From contig CAYYFR010000055.1 in the NCBI GenBank assembly GCA_964470865.1, positions 1-30,589 of the forward strand: a DNA stretch of 30,589 nt, given 5' to 3'. Shown here in pieces: positions 22,761 through 30,589 of this stretch (positions within the stretch are counted from its first letter, which is position 1; the number at the start of each line of letters is the position of its first letter). Source of the DNA: JAEUOS01 sp964470865. Its GTDB lineage: Bacteria; Pseudomonadota; Gammaproteobacteria; Burkholderiales; JAEUOS01. The position numbers and the translations under genes are program-made. The notes beneath the pieces were generated by a model. The model was not told where the DNA came from. It worked only from the letters and a program-made list of their open reading frames with translations, and did not search any database.

Positions 22761-25577
22761 ATGTCACCAGCCGAGTTGAGCAAGAGTTTCGATCCGCACG
22801 CCATCGAGGCTAAGTGGTACCCATTGTGGGAAAAGGCGGGCTATTTCAAGGCCGGCAGCAAGGTGCCCGGCGCGCCGGCGGATATTGGCGCCTTCTCGAT
22901 CCAGTTGCCGCCACCGAATGTGACCGGCACCCTGCATATGGGCCATGCCTTCAACCAGACCGTGATGGATGCGCTGACCCGCTACCACCGCATGTTGGGG
23001 GCGGCCACCCTGTGGTTGCCCGGCACCGACCATGCCGGCATCGCCACACAGATCGTAGTCGAGCGGCAACTTGAGGCGCAGAACATCTCGCGCCACGACC
23101 TGGGTCGCGACAAGTTCATCGAAAAGGTCTGGGCCTGGAAAGAGGAGTCCGGCGGCGCGATCACGCGCCAGATGCGCAGGCTCGGCGACTCCTGCGACTG
23201 GGATCGCGAATACTTCACCATGGACGACAAGCTGTCGAAAGTGGTGACCGAGGTGTTCGTGCGCCTGTTCGATGAGGGCCTGATCTATCGCGGCAAGCGC
23301 CTGGTCAACTGGGACCCGGTTCTGGGCACCGCGGTGTCCGACCTGGAAGTGGTGAGCGAGGAGGAAGACGGCAGCCTGTGGCATATCAACTACCCGCTTA
23401 CCGACGGTTCCGGTCACCTCACCGTTGCCACCACCCGGCCGGAAACCATGCTGGGCGACGTCGCGGTGATGGTGCATCCCGAGGATGAGCGCTATCGCCA
23501 TCTGGTCGGAAAAAAGGTTCGCCTGCCCCTGTGCGAACGCGAGATCCCGGTAATCGCCGACGACTACGTCGACCGCGAATTCGGTACCGGCTGCGTCAAG
23601 GTCACTCCGGCACATGATTTCAATGACCACGCGGTCGGGCAGCGTCACGACCTGCCGAACATCGAGATCTTCACCCTCGACGCCAAAATCAGCGCCAACG
23701 CACCGGCCGCCTACCACGGACTGGACCGCTTCGTGGCGCGCCAGCGGGTGATAGCCGACCTGGAGGCGCAGGGCTTTCTTGCATCGGTCACGGCGCACAA
23801 GCTGATGGTGCCACGCGGCGATCGCACCAATGCGGTGATCGAACCCATGCTCACCGACCAGTGGTTCGTGGCGATGACCAAGCCGGGACCATCGGGCAGA
23901 AGCATCACGCAAGCCTCACTGGACGTGGTGGCCGACGGCCAGGTCAGGTTTGTTCCGGAGAACTGGACCACCACCTATAACCAGTGGCTGGAGAAAATCC
24001 AGGATTGGTGCATCTCGCGCCAATTGTGGTGGGGGCACCGGATTCCGGCCTGGTATGGCGACGATAGCCGTATCTTTGTCGCCCGCGATGCGAAAGCCGC
24101 GCGCGCGCAGGCCGCCGCGGCGGGCTATTTCGGGGCCCTGAGCCGCGACCAAGACGTGCTCGACACCTGGTTTTCTTCCGCCCTGGTGCCGTTTTCGACC
24201 CTGGGTTGGCCCGCACCTGAAGCCGCTGACAAGGCGGCCTACGACCTGTATCTGCCGTCGTCCGTACTGGTCACCGGTTTCGATATCATTTTCTTCTGGG
24301 TCGCGCGCATGATCATGATGAGCACCCACTTCACCGGCCGGGTGCCGTTCACGGATGTTTACGTGCATGGCCTGATCCGCGACGCCGAAGGGCAGAAGAT
24401 GAGCAAGTCCAAGGGCAATACCCTGGACCCGGTCGACCTGATCGACGGCATCACACTTGAAGCTCTGGTCGCCAAGCGTGTAAGTGGATTGATGAACCCC
24501 AGGCAGGCGGAGTCGATCATCAAGAAAACCCGCAAGGAGTACCCGGCAGGCATTCCCTCTTTCGGCGCCGACGCACTGCGCTTCACGATGGCGGCCTATG
24601 CCACCCTGGGGCGCAATATCAACTTCGACCTGAAGCGCTGCGAGGGCTACCGCAATTTCTGCAACAAACTGTGGAATGCCACGCGCTTTGTGCTGATGAA
24701 TTGCGCGGGGCATGACACCGGGCTGGATGATTCGCGGCCCGTCAGCCCAAGCTTTGCCGATCGCTGGATCATCGGAGAACTGCAGCGCACCGAGCAAGCG
24801 GTCGCCGCCGGCTTCGCGGAGTACCGGCTCGACAATGTTGCGAGCGCGCTATACCGCTTCGTCTGGGATGAGTACTGCGACTGGTACGTGGAACTGGCCA
24901 AGGCGCAGCTGGCCAACGGCGACGCCGCCGCGCAACGTGCCACCCGCCGCACCCTGATTCGCGTGCTCGAGGCCACCTTGCGCCTGGCGCACCCGGTGAT
25001 TCCGTTCATCACCGAGGAGCTGTGGCATTCGGTGAAGGCGCTGGCGGGCAAGACCGGTGACAGCATCTGCATCGCTCCGTATCCGCGTGCCCGGCCGGAG
25101 CGGATCGACGCCGCCGCCGATGACGAGATTGCCACTCTCAAGGCGCTGATCAATACCGCGCGCAACCTGCGCGGCGAGTCCGCTGTGTCGCCAGCGGAAA
25201 AAGTGGCCCTGATCGTGGTGGGTGACGCGGCAGCGATGGCCCGCTACACCCCCTACATGCTGGCGGTCGCGCGACTGTCCGAAATACGCATGGTGGCAAG
25301 CCTGCCAGCCGGCCCGGCACCGGCGGCGATAATTGGTGCGACCCGACTGATGCTCGACATCAAGGTCGATCTCGATGCCGAACGGGGACGCCTTTGCAAG
25401 GAAATCGCGCGGATTCGCGGCGAGCTGTCCAAGGCCCGTGCCAAGCTTGAGAACCAAAGCTTCACCGCGCGCGCGCCGGCAGCAGTGGTCAGGCAGGAAG
25501 AAGAACGGGCCCGCGCATTCGAAGCCACCCTGAAAAAGCTGGAGGAGCAACTGGCGCAACTGGCGCAACTGCAATGA
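22761..25577 (+). CDS. valS: Valyl-tRNA synthetase
   Basis: Class I aminoacyl-tRNA synthetase (938 aa) that charges tRNA-Val in the cytoplasm. Catalytic signatures are HMGH at residues 59-62 (after PPPNVTGTL) and KMSKS at 546-550. The editing domain includes TTRPETMLGDVAVMVHP; the C-terminal anticodon-binding domain ends in a coiled coil (from about residue 865, DLDAERGRLCKEIARIRGEL) rich in Lys, Glu and Arg, normal for bacterial ValS. The start at 22761 (MSPAELSKSFDPHAIE) aligns with the family; the frame opens 54 bases earlier without support. The length is normal. Confidence 0.98.
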   Translation: MSPAELSKSFDPHAIEAKWYPLWEKAGYFKAGSKVPGAPADIGAFSIQLPPPNVTGTLHMGHAFNQTVMDALTRYHRMLGAATLWLPGTDHAGIATQIVVERQLEAQNISRHDLGRDKFIEKVWAWKEESGGAITRQMRRLGDSCDWDREYFTMDDKLSKVVTEVFVRLFDEGLIYRGKRLVNWDPVLGTAVSDLEVVSEEEDGSLWHINYPLTDGSGHLTVATTRPETMLGDVAVMVHPEDERYRHLVGKKVRLPLCEREIPVIADDYVDREFGTGCVKVTPAHDFNDHAVGQRHDLPNIEIFTLDAKISANAPAAYHGLDRFVARQRVIADLEAQGFLASVTAHKLMVPRGDRTNAVIEPMLTDQWFVAMTKPGPSGRSITQASLDVVADGQVRFVPENWTTTYNQWLEKIQDWCISRQLWWGHRIPAWYGDDSRIFVARDAKAARAQAAAAGYFGALSRDQDVLDTWFSSALVPFSTLGWPAPEAADKAAYDLYLPSSVLVTGFDIIFFWVARMIMMSTHFTGRVPFTDVYVHGLIRDAEGQKMSKSKGNTLDPVDLIDGITLEALVAKRVSGLMNPRQAESIIKKTRKEYPAGIPSFGADALRFTMAAYATLGRNINFDLKRCEGYRNFCNKLWNATRFVLMNCAGHDTGLDDSRPVSPSFADRWIIGELQRTEQAVAAGFAEYRLDNVASALYRFVWDEYCDWYVELAKAQLANGDAAAQRATRRTLIRVLEATLRLAHPVIPFITEELWHSVKALAGKTGDSICIAPYPRARPERIDAAADDEIATLKALINTARNLRGESAVSPAEKVALIVVGDAAAMARYTPYMLAVARLSEIRMVASLPAGPAPAAIIGATRLMLDIKVDLDAERGRLCKEIARIRGELSKARAKLENQSFTARAPAAVVRQEEERARAFEATLKKLEEQLAQLAQLQ

Positions 25578-25619
25578 AGCGGAGCCGGCGCGGGCAGTGT
25601 CCGACGCGCCGCCGGCGCC

Positions 25620-25847
25620 CTACTTTTTCTTGAGAAAGTAGAAAAACTCGCGGTCGGCTTCGCCGCTGTCGAGCAATAGATGCCCGGTCTGACGGGAAAA
25701 GGCGGCGAAGTCACGTACCGAACCGGGGTCGGTAGCCGTGACCTTGAGTACCTGCCCGCTTGCAAGATCGGTCAGTGCCTTCTTGGCACGCAGGATCGGC
25801 AAGGGGCAATTCAGGCCGCGGGTGTCGATTTCCTTGTCAAAGTTCAT
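25620..25847 (-). CDS. tusA: TusA-family sulfurtransferase
   Basis: Small sulfur carrier (75 aa) of the SirA/TusA fold. DTRGLNCPLPILRAKKAL holds the persulfide-forming Cys14 in a CPxP motif, followed by VLKVTATDPGSVRDFAAF, as in the family. It hands sulfur to tRNA thiolation, molybdopterin synthesis or other sulfur chemistry. It converges on valS (42 bases apart) and is divergent from chrB. A likely promoter lies at 25890-25916. Confidence 0.93.
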   Translation of the reverse strand: MNFDKEIDTRGLNCPLPILRAKKALTDLASGQVLKVTATDPGSVRDFAAFSRQTGHLLLDSGEADREFFYFLKKK

Positions 25848-25889
25848 GGCAGGCTCGCGATGTTCAGAATGGCAAAAAGGTGCAGGCGT

Positions 25890-25916
25890 ATTTTAGCGTT
25901 TCCTTGTGTCATGCAA
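25890..25916 (-). promoter_or_regulatory. Possible tusA promoter
   Basis: On the minus strand, TTGCAT (25911-25916) and TAAAAT (25890-25895) are separated by 15 bases, slightly short of the ideal 17. The -10 box lies 42 bases before the tusA start. Confidence 0.4.
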
Positions 25917-25966
25917 CCAAAAAGCCGGTTTCATCGCACTGGCGGACGCGGCATAATACTGTTTCG

Positions 25967-25992
25967 GCAAGTCGCCCACCGCAAGTCGCCCA
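25967..25992. repeat. Two 12-base direct repeats upstream of chrB
   Basis: GCAAGTCGCCCA occurs at 25967-25978 and 25981-25992, a 14-base period. TAATAC (25954-25959), a -10-like hexamer on the plus strand, lies just before. A small inverted repeat (AACCCG at 25995-26000, CGGGTT at 26007-26012) follows. Together they could be a regulator site in the chrB leader; the role is a guess. Confidence 0.5.
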
Positions 25993-26108
25993 TTAACCCG
26001 AGCCCCCGGGTTGGTGGGTGCCCCGGCAGAACATTGAATTGAAATAGCACCGGGTTTCGCAGCGCGCGTTGCGGATTTCGTTACGGTTTTTCGAAGGAGG
26101 GTTTCGCA

Positions 26109-27074
26109 ATGCCCGCAGCTCCCGTCGGCGGCAACACCGCATGGCTGGTATTGGTGGCCCAACTGCCTGAAGAGGCGAATGCGCGCATGCGCATCCTGCG
26201 TACCCTTGAATCGCTGGGTTGTGCGATCCTGAGCGACGGCGCCTACATCCTTCCCGATACCGTTGCGGCGCGCCAGGGCCTGCAGCGCCTGGGCGAACAC
26301 ATCAGCAGCAGCGGTGGCAGCTTTCACCTGCTCACTACAGTAGCCGATGCCGATCAAGGCCGCACCTTCGCCCAGTTGTTCGACCGTACCACGCGTTATG
26401 TCGAACTGATCAAGAATATCGAGGCACTGCGGGCCGGCTTCGGTGTATCCGATCCGACCACGCTCTCGCGCAGCCTGATCAGGCTCAGGCGCGAGATGGA
26501 GTCGATTTCCGCGCTGGATTTTTTCCCCAGTGAAACCCGCAAACGCACCAGTCTGGCCTTGGCGACGATGGAGGCAGATGTCCGCAGAATCCTGTTTCCA
26601 GGCAACACTGACCTCACCAGCACCCAGGAAATGCGCACCCGCCAGAAGTTTTTCCGCCGGGTCTGGGTAACGCGCCGACCGCTGTGGGTCGACCGGCTGG
26701 CGTGCGCCTGGCTGATCCGCCGCTTCATCGATGCGGAAGGCCGGGTGTTTTGGGGCGAGCGTGATCAGGCCGCCCCTGAGAGCGCCGTCACTTTCGGGTT
26801 CGAAGGCGCGATGTTCAGCAACTCTGCAAGCCAGGTCACCTACGAGGTACTGCTCGATTCCTTCGGTCTCGCCAAGGATCCCGCCTTGACGCGCATTGCC
26901 GCCATCATTCATGCGCTCGATATTGGCGGTGACCCGGTTCCCGAAGCCGCCGGCATCGAGACGCTGCTGCAGGGCGCCCAGCGCCGCGCAACCGGTGAGG
27001 AAAATCTGCTGACCGAGACCGAAAAGACCTTCGATCTGTTGTACGACGCGTACTTCGAATCACCCCAGAAATAA
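26109..27074 (+). CDS. chrB: ChrB-type chromate resistance regulatory protein
   Basis: Protein of 321 aa with the two ChrB parts. The N-terminal domain (about 1-160) starts WLVLVAQLPEEANARMRILR and includes LESLGCAILSDGAYILPD. The C-terminal domain carries RVWVTRRPLWVDRLACAWLI and RRFIDAEGRVFWGER, with acidic and histidine residues later (IIHALDIGGDPVPEAAGIE). In known chromate operons ChrB senses chromate and controls chrA. A strong AAGGAGG lies upstream of the ATG. No chrA transporter gene is in the window; neighbours are tusA (divergent) and an M48 peptidase gene (convergent). It could act on a distant chrA or serve another purpose. Confidence 0.88.
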   Translation: MPAAPVGGNTAWLVLVAQLPEEANARMRILRTLESLGCAILSDGAYILPDTVAARQGLQRLGEHISSSGGSFHLLTTVADADQGRTFAQLFDRTTRYVELIKNIEALRAGFGVSDPTTLSRSLIRLRREMESISALDFFPSETRKRTSLALATMEADVRRILFPGNTDLTSTQEMRTRQKFFRRVWVTRRPLWVDRLACAWLIRRFIDAEGRVFWGERDQAAPESAVTFGFEGAMFSNSASQVTYEVLLDSFGLAKDPALTRIAAIIHALDIGGDPVPEAAGIETLLQGAQRRATGEENLLTETEKTFDLLYDAYFESPQK

Positions 27075-27238
27075 GCGGCTGACCGCCTTCCGGTCCGCCC
27101 CTTTTGTATCTCAGGAAATCGCCACGCAATGCCTGGGCGTGCGGGGCATCGAACCAAGGGCGTTTTCGGCCCTTGCTGGTTGCAGGATCAATGGCCGTTT
27201 CCCGCAGCCCGGTTCAGCGCCTACTTGACCCGGATGCT

Positions 27239-28786
27239 TCAGGGACAGCGCCCTTGCAACTGCTGGACCGGCAGGCGCTGGCGCGCCCCGGCGCCTGCCG
27301 GTGCGGCGCCTTTGTCACCCTCGCCACGATCGGCGCGCTCGGCAAGTACGCGCTCCCACATGTCGCGAATGCGTGAATCAAGGATCGAATGCTGATAGAA
27401 GTCTCCGCCGGTGGCGCAGCGGGCGATCTGGAACTGCTCCATTGCCGCCTGCGCCCCGCTCACCAGGGCGTAGTACTCGCCCAGCGCCTGGTGCTGCGAC
27501 AGGGTCCGGCCGGTGGCCGCGAAGCTGCGCGCCTGCATCTCGAAAATCCTCGGGTCACCACGGTTGTTGCGCGCCTGCTCGCCCAGCAGTTCGAGCGCCT
27601 CGGCATGCCTGCTGTCAACCTGCAAGGCCTCGGCCAGCGCGGTCTGCAGATGGCGGGCCTGTGGATACCTGGCCACAGCGGTGCGCAACACCGCCACCGC
27701 CCCTGCCGTATCGCCGGCGGCGTTGCGAATGCGCGCGGCCTGTGCATCGATCATCGGATGCGCGATCGACCTGGGCAGCAGCGCCATCGCGGCCTGCGCG
27801 CCCTTGAAGTCGCGCGCCAGCAGCAAGGCCTCGGCATGGCCAAAACGCGCCGCCGCCTCGCTGGCATAGGTCTTGTCGGCGAGTTGCGCGGAAAAGAACT
27901 TCAAGGCGTCGCGCACGCCGTCGACCGAGACATCAGCGGTGGCGCGCAACTTGGCGCGTGCCAACTGGAACGACAGGCTGTCGACCCGCTGGCGGTAGCG
28001 CGCGCCCTGCGCGCGATTGCGTACGTCGGCAATGCGTTCGGTGGTCAGCGGATGGCTGCGCACGTAAACCGGTGCGTTCGAATCGTAGACACGCCCGGCA
28101 CGCTGCATGCGCTCGAAAAAGGCCGGCATCGCACTGACATCGAAACCGGCCTTTTGCAGGGTATCGAAACCGACTCGATCGGCTTCGCGCTCGAAATCGC
28201 GCGAATAGGCCAGTTGCGACTGCACCTGGAAGGCTTGCGCGCCAGCCAGGGCGCCGGCGGCAGCCTGACCATTGGAGCGCGCGGCCAGCAATGCCAGCGC
28301 CATCGCGATCATCGAGACCACCGAGGTGCGCTGCCCGGCGGCAACGCTGCGCGCGATATGCTTTTGCGTCAGGTGACCCAGTTCGTGGGCCACCACGCTG
28401 GCCATTTCGGATTCGCTTTGCGCCGCCAACAGCAAGCCGGTGTTGACGCCGATGAATCCCCCCAGCATCGCAAACGCATTGATGGTCGGATCCTTCATCA
28501 CGAAAAACTCCACATCGAGGCCGGGTTCCGGACCGGCCGCGATCAACTGCGCGCCGAGTTCCTCGACATAAGCCTTGAGCTCCGGATCGTCCAGGTAGGA
28601 AAGGTCGCGCCTGAGTTCGCGGTAGTAGGATTCGCCGATGCGGCGCTCCATCTGCGGCGACAGCGCGTTGGACGATTCATCGCCGAGGTTGGGCAGATTC
28701 TGTGCCATGCCGACCGGGCCCAGCGCCAGCAACGGGCAAAGGCCGGCGGCCAGCATGCGACGCCACCAGGAAAGACGGAAATTCAT
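27239..28786 (-). CDS. M48-family metallopeptidase with C-terminal TPR-like region (BepA-like)
   Basis: Periplasmic zinc protease/chaperone of 515 aa resembling BepA (YfgC), which helps assemble or degrade outer-membrane proteins. A signal peptide (MNFRLSWWRRMLAAGLCPLL, cleavage probably near the AQN at 28-30) precedes the M48 domain with HELGH at residues 134-138. The third zinc ligand is expected in the EREADRVGFDTL segment. From about residue 290 the sequence is helical and repeat-like, as in TPR regions. I start it at 28786 because the signal peptide fits. moaC lies divergently 83 bases away. Confidence 0.92.
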   Translation of the reverse strand: MNFRLSWWRRMLAAGLCPLLALGPVGMAQNLPNLGDESSNALSPQMERRIGESYYRELRRDLSYLDDPELKAYVEELGAQLIAAGPEPGLDVEFFVMKDPTINAFAMLGGFIGVNTGLLLAAQSESEMASVVAHELGHLTQKHIARSVAAGQRTSVVSMIAMALALLAARSNGQAAAGALAGAQAFQVQSQLAYSRDFEREADRVGFDTLQKAGFDVSAMPAFFERMQRAGRVYDSNAPVYVRSHPLTTERIADVRNRAQGARYRQRVDSLSFQLARAKLRATADVSVDGVRDALKFFSAQLADKTYASEAAARFGHAEALLLARDFKGAQAAMALLPRSIAHPMIDAQAARIRNAAGDTAGAVAVLRTAVARYPQARHLQTALAEALQVDSRHAEALELLGEQARNNRGDPRIFEMQARSFAATGRTLSQHQALGEYYALVSGAQAAMEQFQIARCATGGDFYQHSILDSRIRDMWERVLAERADRGEGDKGAAPAGAGARQRLPVQQLQGRCP

Positions 28787-28869
28787 GGATGGTATGATAC
28801 TTCCTGGGTTCCAATGTTCCCGCCGCGCGCAGTCGCGATCCATCCTCCTTTGTATCAATTCGCAAGCAA

Positions 28870-29373
28870 ATGAGCGCTCCGGCCGCCGCGATTCCCGATT
28901 CCCCGCTCACCCATTTCGATGCGCGGGGACAGGCGCACATGGTCGACGTTGCCGCCAAGCCGGAAACCCATCGCAGTGCGTCCGCCGCAGGCACCATCCT
29001 CATGCTCCCCGCGACCTTGGCGCTGATCGAATCCGGGACAGCGAAAAAGGGCGACGTGTTGGGCATCGCCCGCATCGCCGCAATCCAGGCCGCCAAACGC
29101 ACCGCCGAGCTGATTCCCCTGTGCCATCCATTGCCGTTGACGCACGTGGCCGTTGAATTCAGTATCGATCATCAGCGCTCGGCCGTGCTCTGCAAGGCCA
29201 CGGCGGAAACACACGGACGCACCGGTGTCGAAATGGAAGCGCTGACCGCAGTGCAGATCGGCCTGCTCACCATATACGACATGTGCAAGGCCGCAGATCG
29301 CGGCATGTGCATGACCGATATACGTCTCCTGGAAAAGCACGGCGGCAAATCCGGCAGTTTCCTGGCACCCTGA
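28870..29373 (+). CDS. moaC: Cyclic pyranopterin monophosphate synthase
   Basis: Molybdenum cofactor enzyme (167 aa) that turns the MoaA product into cyclic pyranopterin monophosphate. It has HMVDVAAKPETHRSA near residue 23, the conserved LIPLCHPLPLTHV, GVEMEALTAVQIGLLTIYDM and CKAADRGM, with the catalytic Asp and Lys of the E. coli enzyme (Asp128, Lys131 in YDMCK) preserved. Length is normal. No other mo-cofactor gene is in the window. Confidence 0.96.
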   Translation: MSAPAAAIPDSPLTHFDARGQAHMVDVAAKPETHRSASAAGTILMLPATLALIESGTAKKGDVLGIARIAAIQAAKRTAELIPLCHPLPLTHVAVEFSIDHQRSAVLCKATAETHGRTGVEMEALTAVQIGLLTIYDMCKAADRGMCMTDIRLLEKHGGKSGSFLAP

Positions 29374-29387
29374 TGCCTGTACATGCC

Positions 29388-29462
29388 TGTCGATGACTCG
29401 ATCGCGCATTCCCTTGCTGGTAGCTGCTTGTCGATGACTCGATCACGCATTCCCTTGCTGGT
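29388..29462 (+). repeat. Tandem duplication, 34 bases with 41-base period, over the DegT gene start
   Basis: Bases 29388-29421 and 29429-29462 are identical at 33 of 34 positions (one G/A difference). The copies are separated by seven bases. The second copy contains the probable start codon of the DegT-family gene. Just upstream, ATGCCTGT also occurs twice ten bases apart (29373-29380 and 29383-29390). The pattern looks like recent slippage duplication. Confidence 0.95.
29393..29437 (+). CDS. Possible 14-residue leader peptide created by the duplication
   Basis: The first copy of the repeat holds its own ATG and encodes MTRSRIPLLVAACR before a TGA. That stop overlaps the DegT start as ATGA (29434-29437), so translation could be coupled. 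The first ten residues equal the start of the DegT protein. Its period of 41 is not a multiple of three, so it is not an extended protein. There is no clear ribosome site for either start. Confidence 0.35.
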   Translation: MTRSRIPLLVAACR

Positions 29463-30576
29463 GCCGGACATGCCGCTGGCCGAAGAACTCCTGCCGTGGC
29501 TCAAACGCATCGATGCCACGCGCTGGTACTCGAACTTCGGCCCCTTGGTGCGCGAGTTTGAGGGCGCGCTGATCGGCATGTTCGCCGTGCGCAGCGACCG
29601 CGCGCTGCACCTGACCACGGTGGGCAACTGCACCGTCGGACTTGAACTGGCATTGATCGCGCTCGATCTGAAGCCCGGCTCGAAAGTACTGGTACCGGCA
29701 TTGACCTTCGTGGCTACCGCGACTGCCGTCATCCGCGCCGGACACGTGCCGGTGATCGCGGATGTGGACGCACAATCCTGGCTTCTGACCCCGGACATCG
29801 CGCGCGCCGCGCTGAAAAATACTGACCTCGGCGCGATCCTGCCGGTGGCGACTTTCGGCTGCCCGCACGACATGCAGGCGTGGGACAGCTTCAGCGCCGA
29901 GACCGGCCTGCCGGTGATCATCGATGTCGCCGGTGCATTCGGCAACCAGTGGGAATGCGGCAGCGCCACCCTGGTGTTCAGCCTGCACGCCACCAAATCA
30001 CTGGCCTCCGGCGAGGGCGGCCTGGTGATCAGCCGCGATTTCGAACTGATCGCGCGCATCCGCAGGTTGTCGAATTTCGGCATCAACCTCGATCCGCACG
30101 AAGTGACGCCCGTGGGCCAGGTGGAAGTTCCTGGCGTCAACGCCAAGATGTCGGAGTATCACGCCGCGATCGGGCTGGCCAATCTTGCCAGATGGCCGGC
30201 ACTGTCGGCCGCCCGCATCGAACTTTTCGAGCACTACGCCGCAAGGCTCACGGCACTGCCAGGTCTGGCACCGGCCTGGCAACAGGTGCCGGCGGGCATT
30301 GTGCGCACGCTCCTGTGCTTCCGTGTCAGGCCCGGCGGTTTGCGCGAAGCCATCGAGGTGGCATGCGCGGCGGCGGGCATCGAAACCCGCCGCTGGTACT
30401 TGCCCACGCTAAACCGGCATCACGCTTTTACGCAATTGCCACGCGCCGGCCCGCTCCATGAGTCCGACCGTTTGGGCGAGGAACTGATCGGCTTGCCATT
30501 CCATGCGCAACTGGCGAGCACCGATATCGATGCCATTATCGAAGCCGTGTGCCGCGCGGTTGGCCCGGCAGCGTAG
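29434..30576 (+). CDS. DegT/DnrJ/EryC1/StrS-family aminotransferase
   Basis: PLP-dependent sugar aminotransferase-type protein (380 aa) that typically aminates a nucleotide-linked keto-sugar. The PLP lysine is probably Lys188 in FSLHATKSLASGEGG, and the ring-binding aspartate Asp164 in VIIDVAGAF; the N-terminal part has ATRWYSNFGPLVREFEG and LVPALTFVATATA, all typical. I start it at 29434 (MTRSRIPLLVPDMPL); an in-frame ATG at 29383 would add 17 residues that are merely the duplicated bases read in another frame. It follows moaC by 60 bases. The gene ends 13 bases before the window edge, so its glycan or antibiotic-type partners, if any, would be further right. The sugar is unknown. Confidence 0.92.
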   Translation: MTRSRIPLLVPDMPLAEELLPWLKRIDATRWYSNFGPLVREFEGALIGMFAVRSDRALHLTTVGNCTVGLELALIALDLKPGSKVLVPALTFVATATAVIRAGHVPVIADVDAQSWLLTPDIARAALKNTDLGAILPVATFGCPHDMQAWDSFSAETGLPVIIDVAGAFGNQWECGSATLVFSLHATKSLASGEGGLVISRDFELIARIRRLSNFGINLDPHEVTPVGQVEVPGVNAKMSEYHAAIGLANLARWPALSAARIELFEHYAARLTALPGLAPAWQQVPAGIVRTLLCFRVRPGGLREAIEVACAAAGIETRRWYLPTLNRHHAFTQLPRAGPLHESDRLGEELIGLPFHAQLASTDIDAIIEAVCRAVGPAA

Positions 30577-30589
30577 GCATTCCGGTCCA

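Noticed and set aside
22764..23912. Long minus-strand open frame opposite valS
   Set aside because: The opposite strand encodes an unmistakable valyl-tRNA synthetase; the antisense frame has no recognisable features.
25620..25641. Inverted repeat CTACTTT/AAAGTAG at the end of tusA
   Set aside because: It overlaps the last tusA codons and stop, and lacks a following U tract on either strand; probably a result of the Lys/Phe-rich C-terminus.
27156..27174. Small hairpin AAGGGC/GCCCTT between chrB and the M48 gene
   Set aside because: Only six pairs and no U tract on either strand; not enough to call a terminator.
28843..28855. Alternative start of the M48 gene with an AGGAGG box
   Set aside because: The box touches the ATG without any spacer, and the protein from 28786 has a proper signal peptide at its N terminus.
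27389..28873. A 494-codon plus-strand frame opposite the M48 peptidase gene
   Set aside because: It has a shadow-frame composition and overlaps a protein with a signal peptide and an intact HELGH.
1..30589. CRISPR arrays, tRNA or rRNA genes, insertion sequences
   Set aside because: I saw no regularly spaced repeats, no cloverleaf-like sequence, no rRNA-like sequence and no transposase or terminal inverted repeats.

Overview
The window is a high-GC stretch of bacterial chromosome, most likely from a betaproteobacterium of the order Burkholderiales or a close relative. The evidence is two decayed remnants of Bug/TctC solute-binding genes (a family hugely expanded in that order), an etfB-etfA-acyl-CoA dehydrogenase cluster, a DUF3108 protein, and the neighbouring tusA, M48 peptidase and moaC genes. 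Two runs of exactly 100 N (9603-9702 and 21816-21915) show that it is a scaffolded draft assembly. I see no tRNA, rRNA, CRISPR array or intact insertion sequence.

Layout. (1) 2-3635, minus: an electron-transfer flavoprotein pair and an acyl-CoA dehydrogenase, with an intrinsic terminator between etfA and the dehydrogenase. (2) 3772-3864: a relic of a PIN-domain toxin. (3) 3917-6496, plus: both subunits of a LigAB-type extradiol ring-cleavage dioxygenase, then homogentisate 1,2-dioxygenase. (4) 6763-9256, plus: a Baeyer-Villiger-type flavin monooxygenase and a PcaC-like carboxymuconolactone decarboxylase, separated by a gene-free stretch with a possible structured small RNA on the minus strand. 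(5) 9261-9840: a broken Bug/TctC gene running into an assembly gap. (6) 15958 to 9841, minus: a probable operon of a dienoyl-CoA-reductase-like SDR, a dienoyl-CoA-isomerase-like crotonase, a second crotonase, a feruloyl-CoA-synthase-like ligase, a 4-hydroxybenzoyl-CoA-type thioesterase and an amidohydrolase, divergent from a TetR regulator. (7) 16721-19680: an accessory patch with a small cysteine-cluster protein, a wrecked Mrr-type restriction gene, a DUF4160/DUF2442 pair, a VapBC module and an unusual crotonase coupled to vapC. (8) 19744-21381, minus: an acyl-CoA synthetase. (9) 21473-30576: mostly housekeeping genes (DUF3108 protein, valS, tusA, an M48 peptidase with C-terminal repeats, moaC) plus chrB and a DegT-family aminotransferase.

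How the genes fit together. Regions 1, 3, 4, 6 and 8 all suit aerobic breakdown of aromatic and acyl substrates. Ligases make CoA thioesters, crotonases and the SDR work on the side chain, the thioesterase could release a hydroxybenzoate, and the ring-cleavage dioxygenases open the ring. Electrons from acyl-CoA oxidation would pass through the flavoprotein pair. The actual substrate cannot be read from the sequence. The least ordinary signals are the three-hairpin minus-strand RNA candidate at 8570-8640, the SDR whose expected catalytic tyrosine is a tryptophan, the crotonase that lacks both catalytic glutamates and starts inside the vapC stop codon, and a 41-base tandem duplication over the start of the DegT gene.
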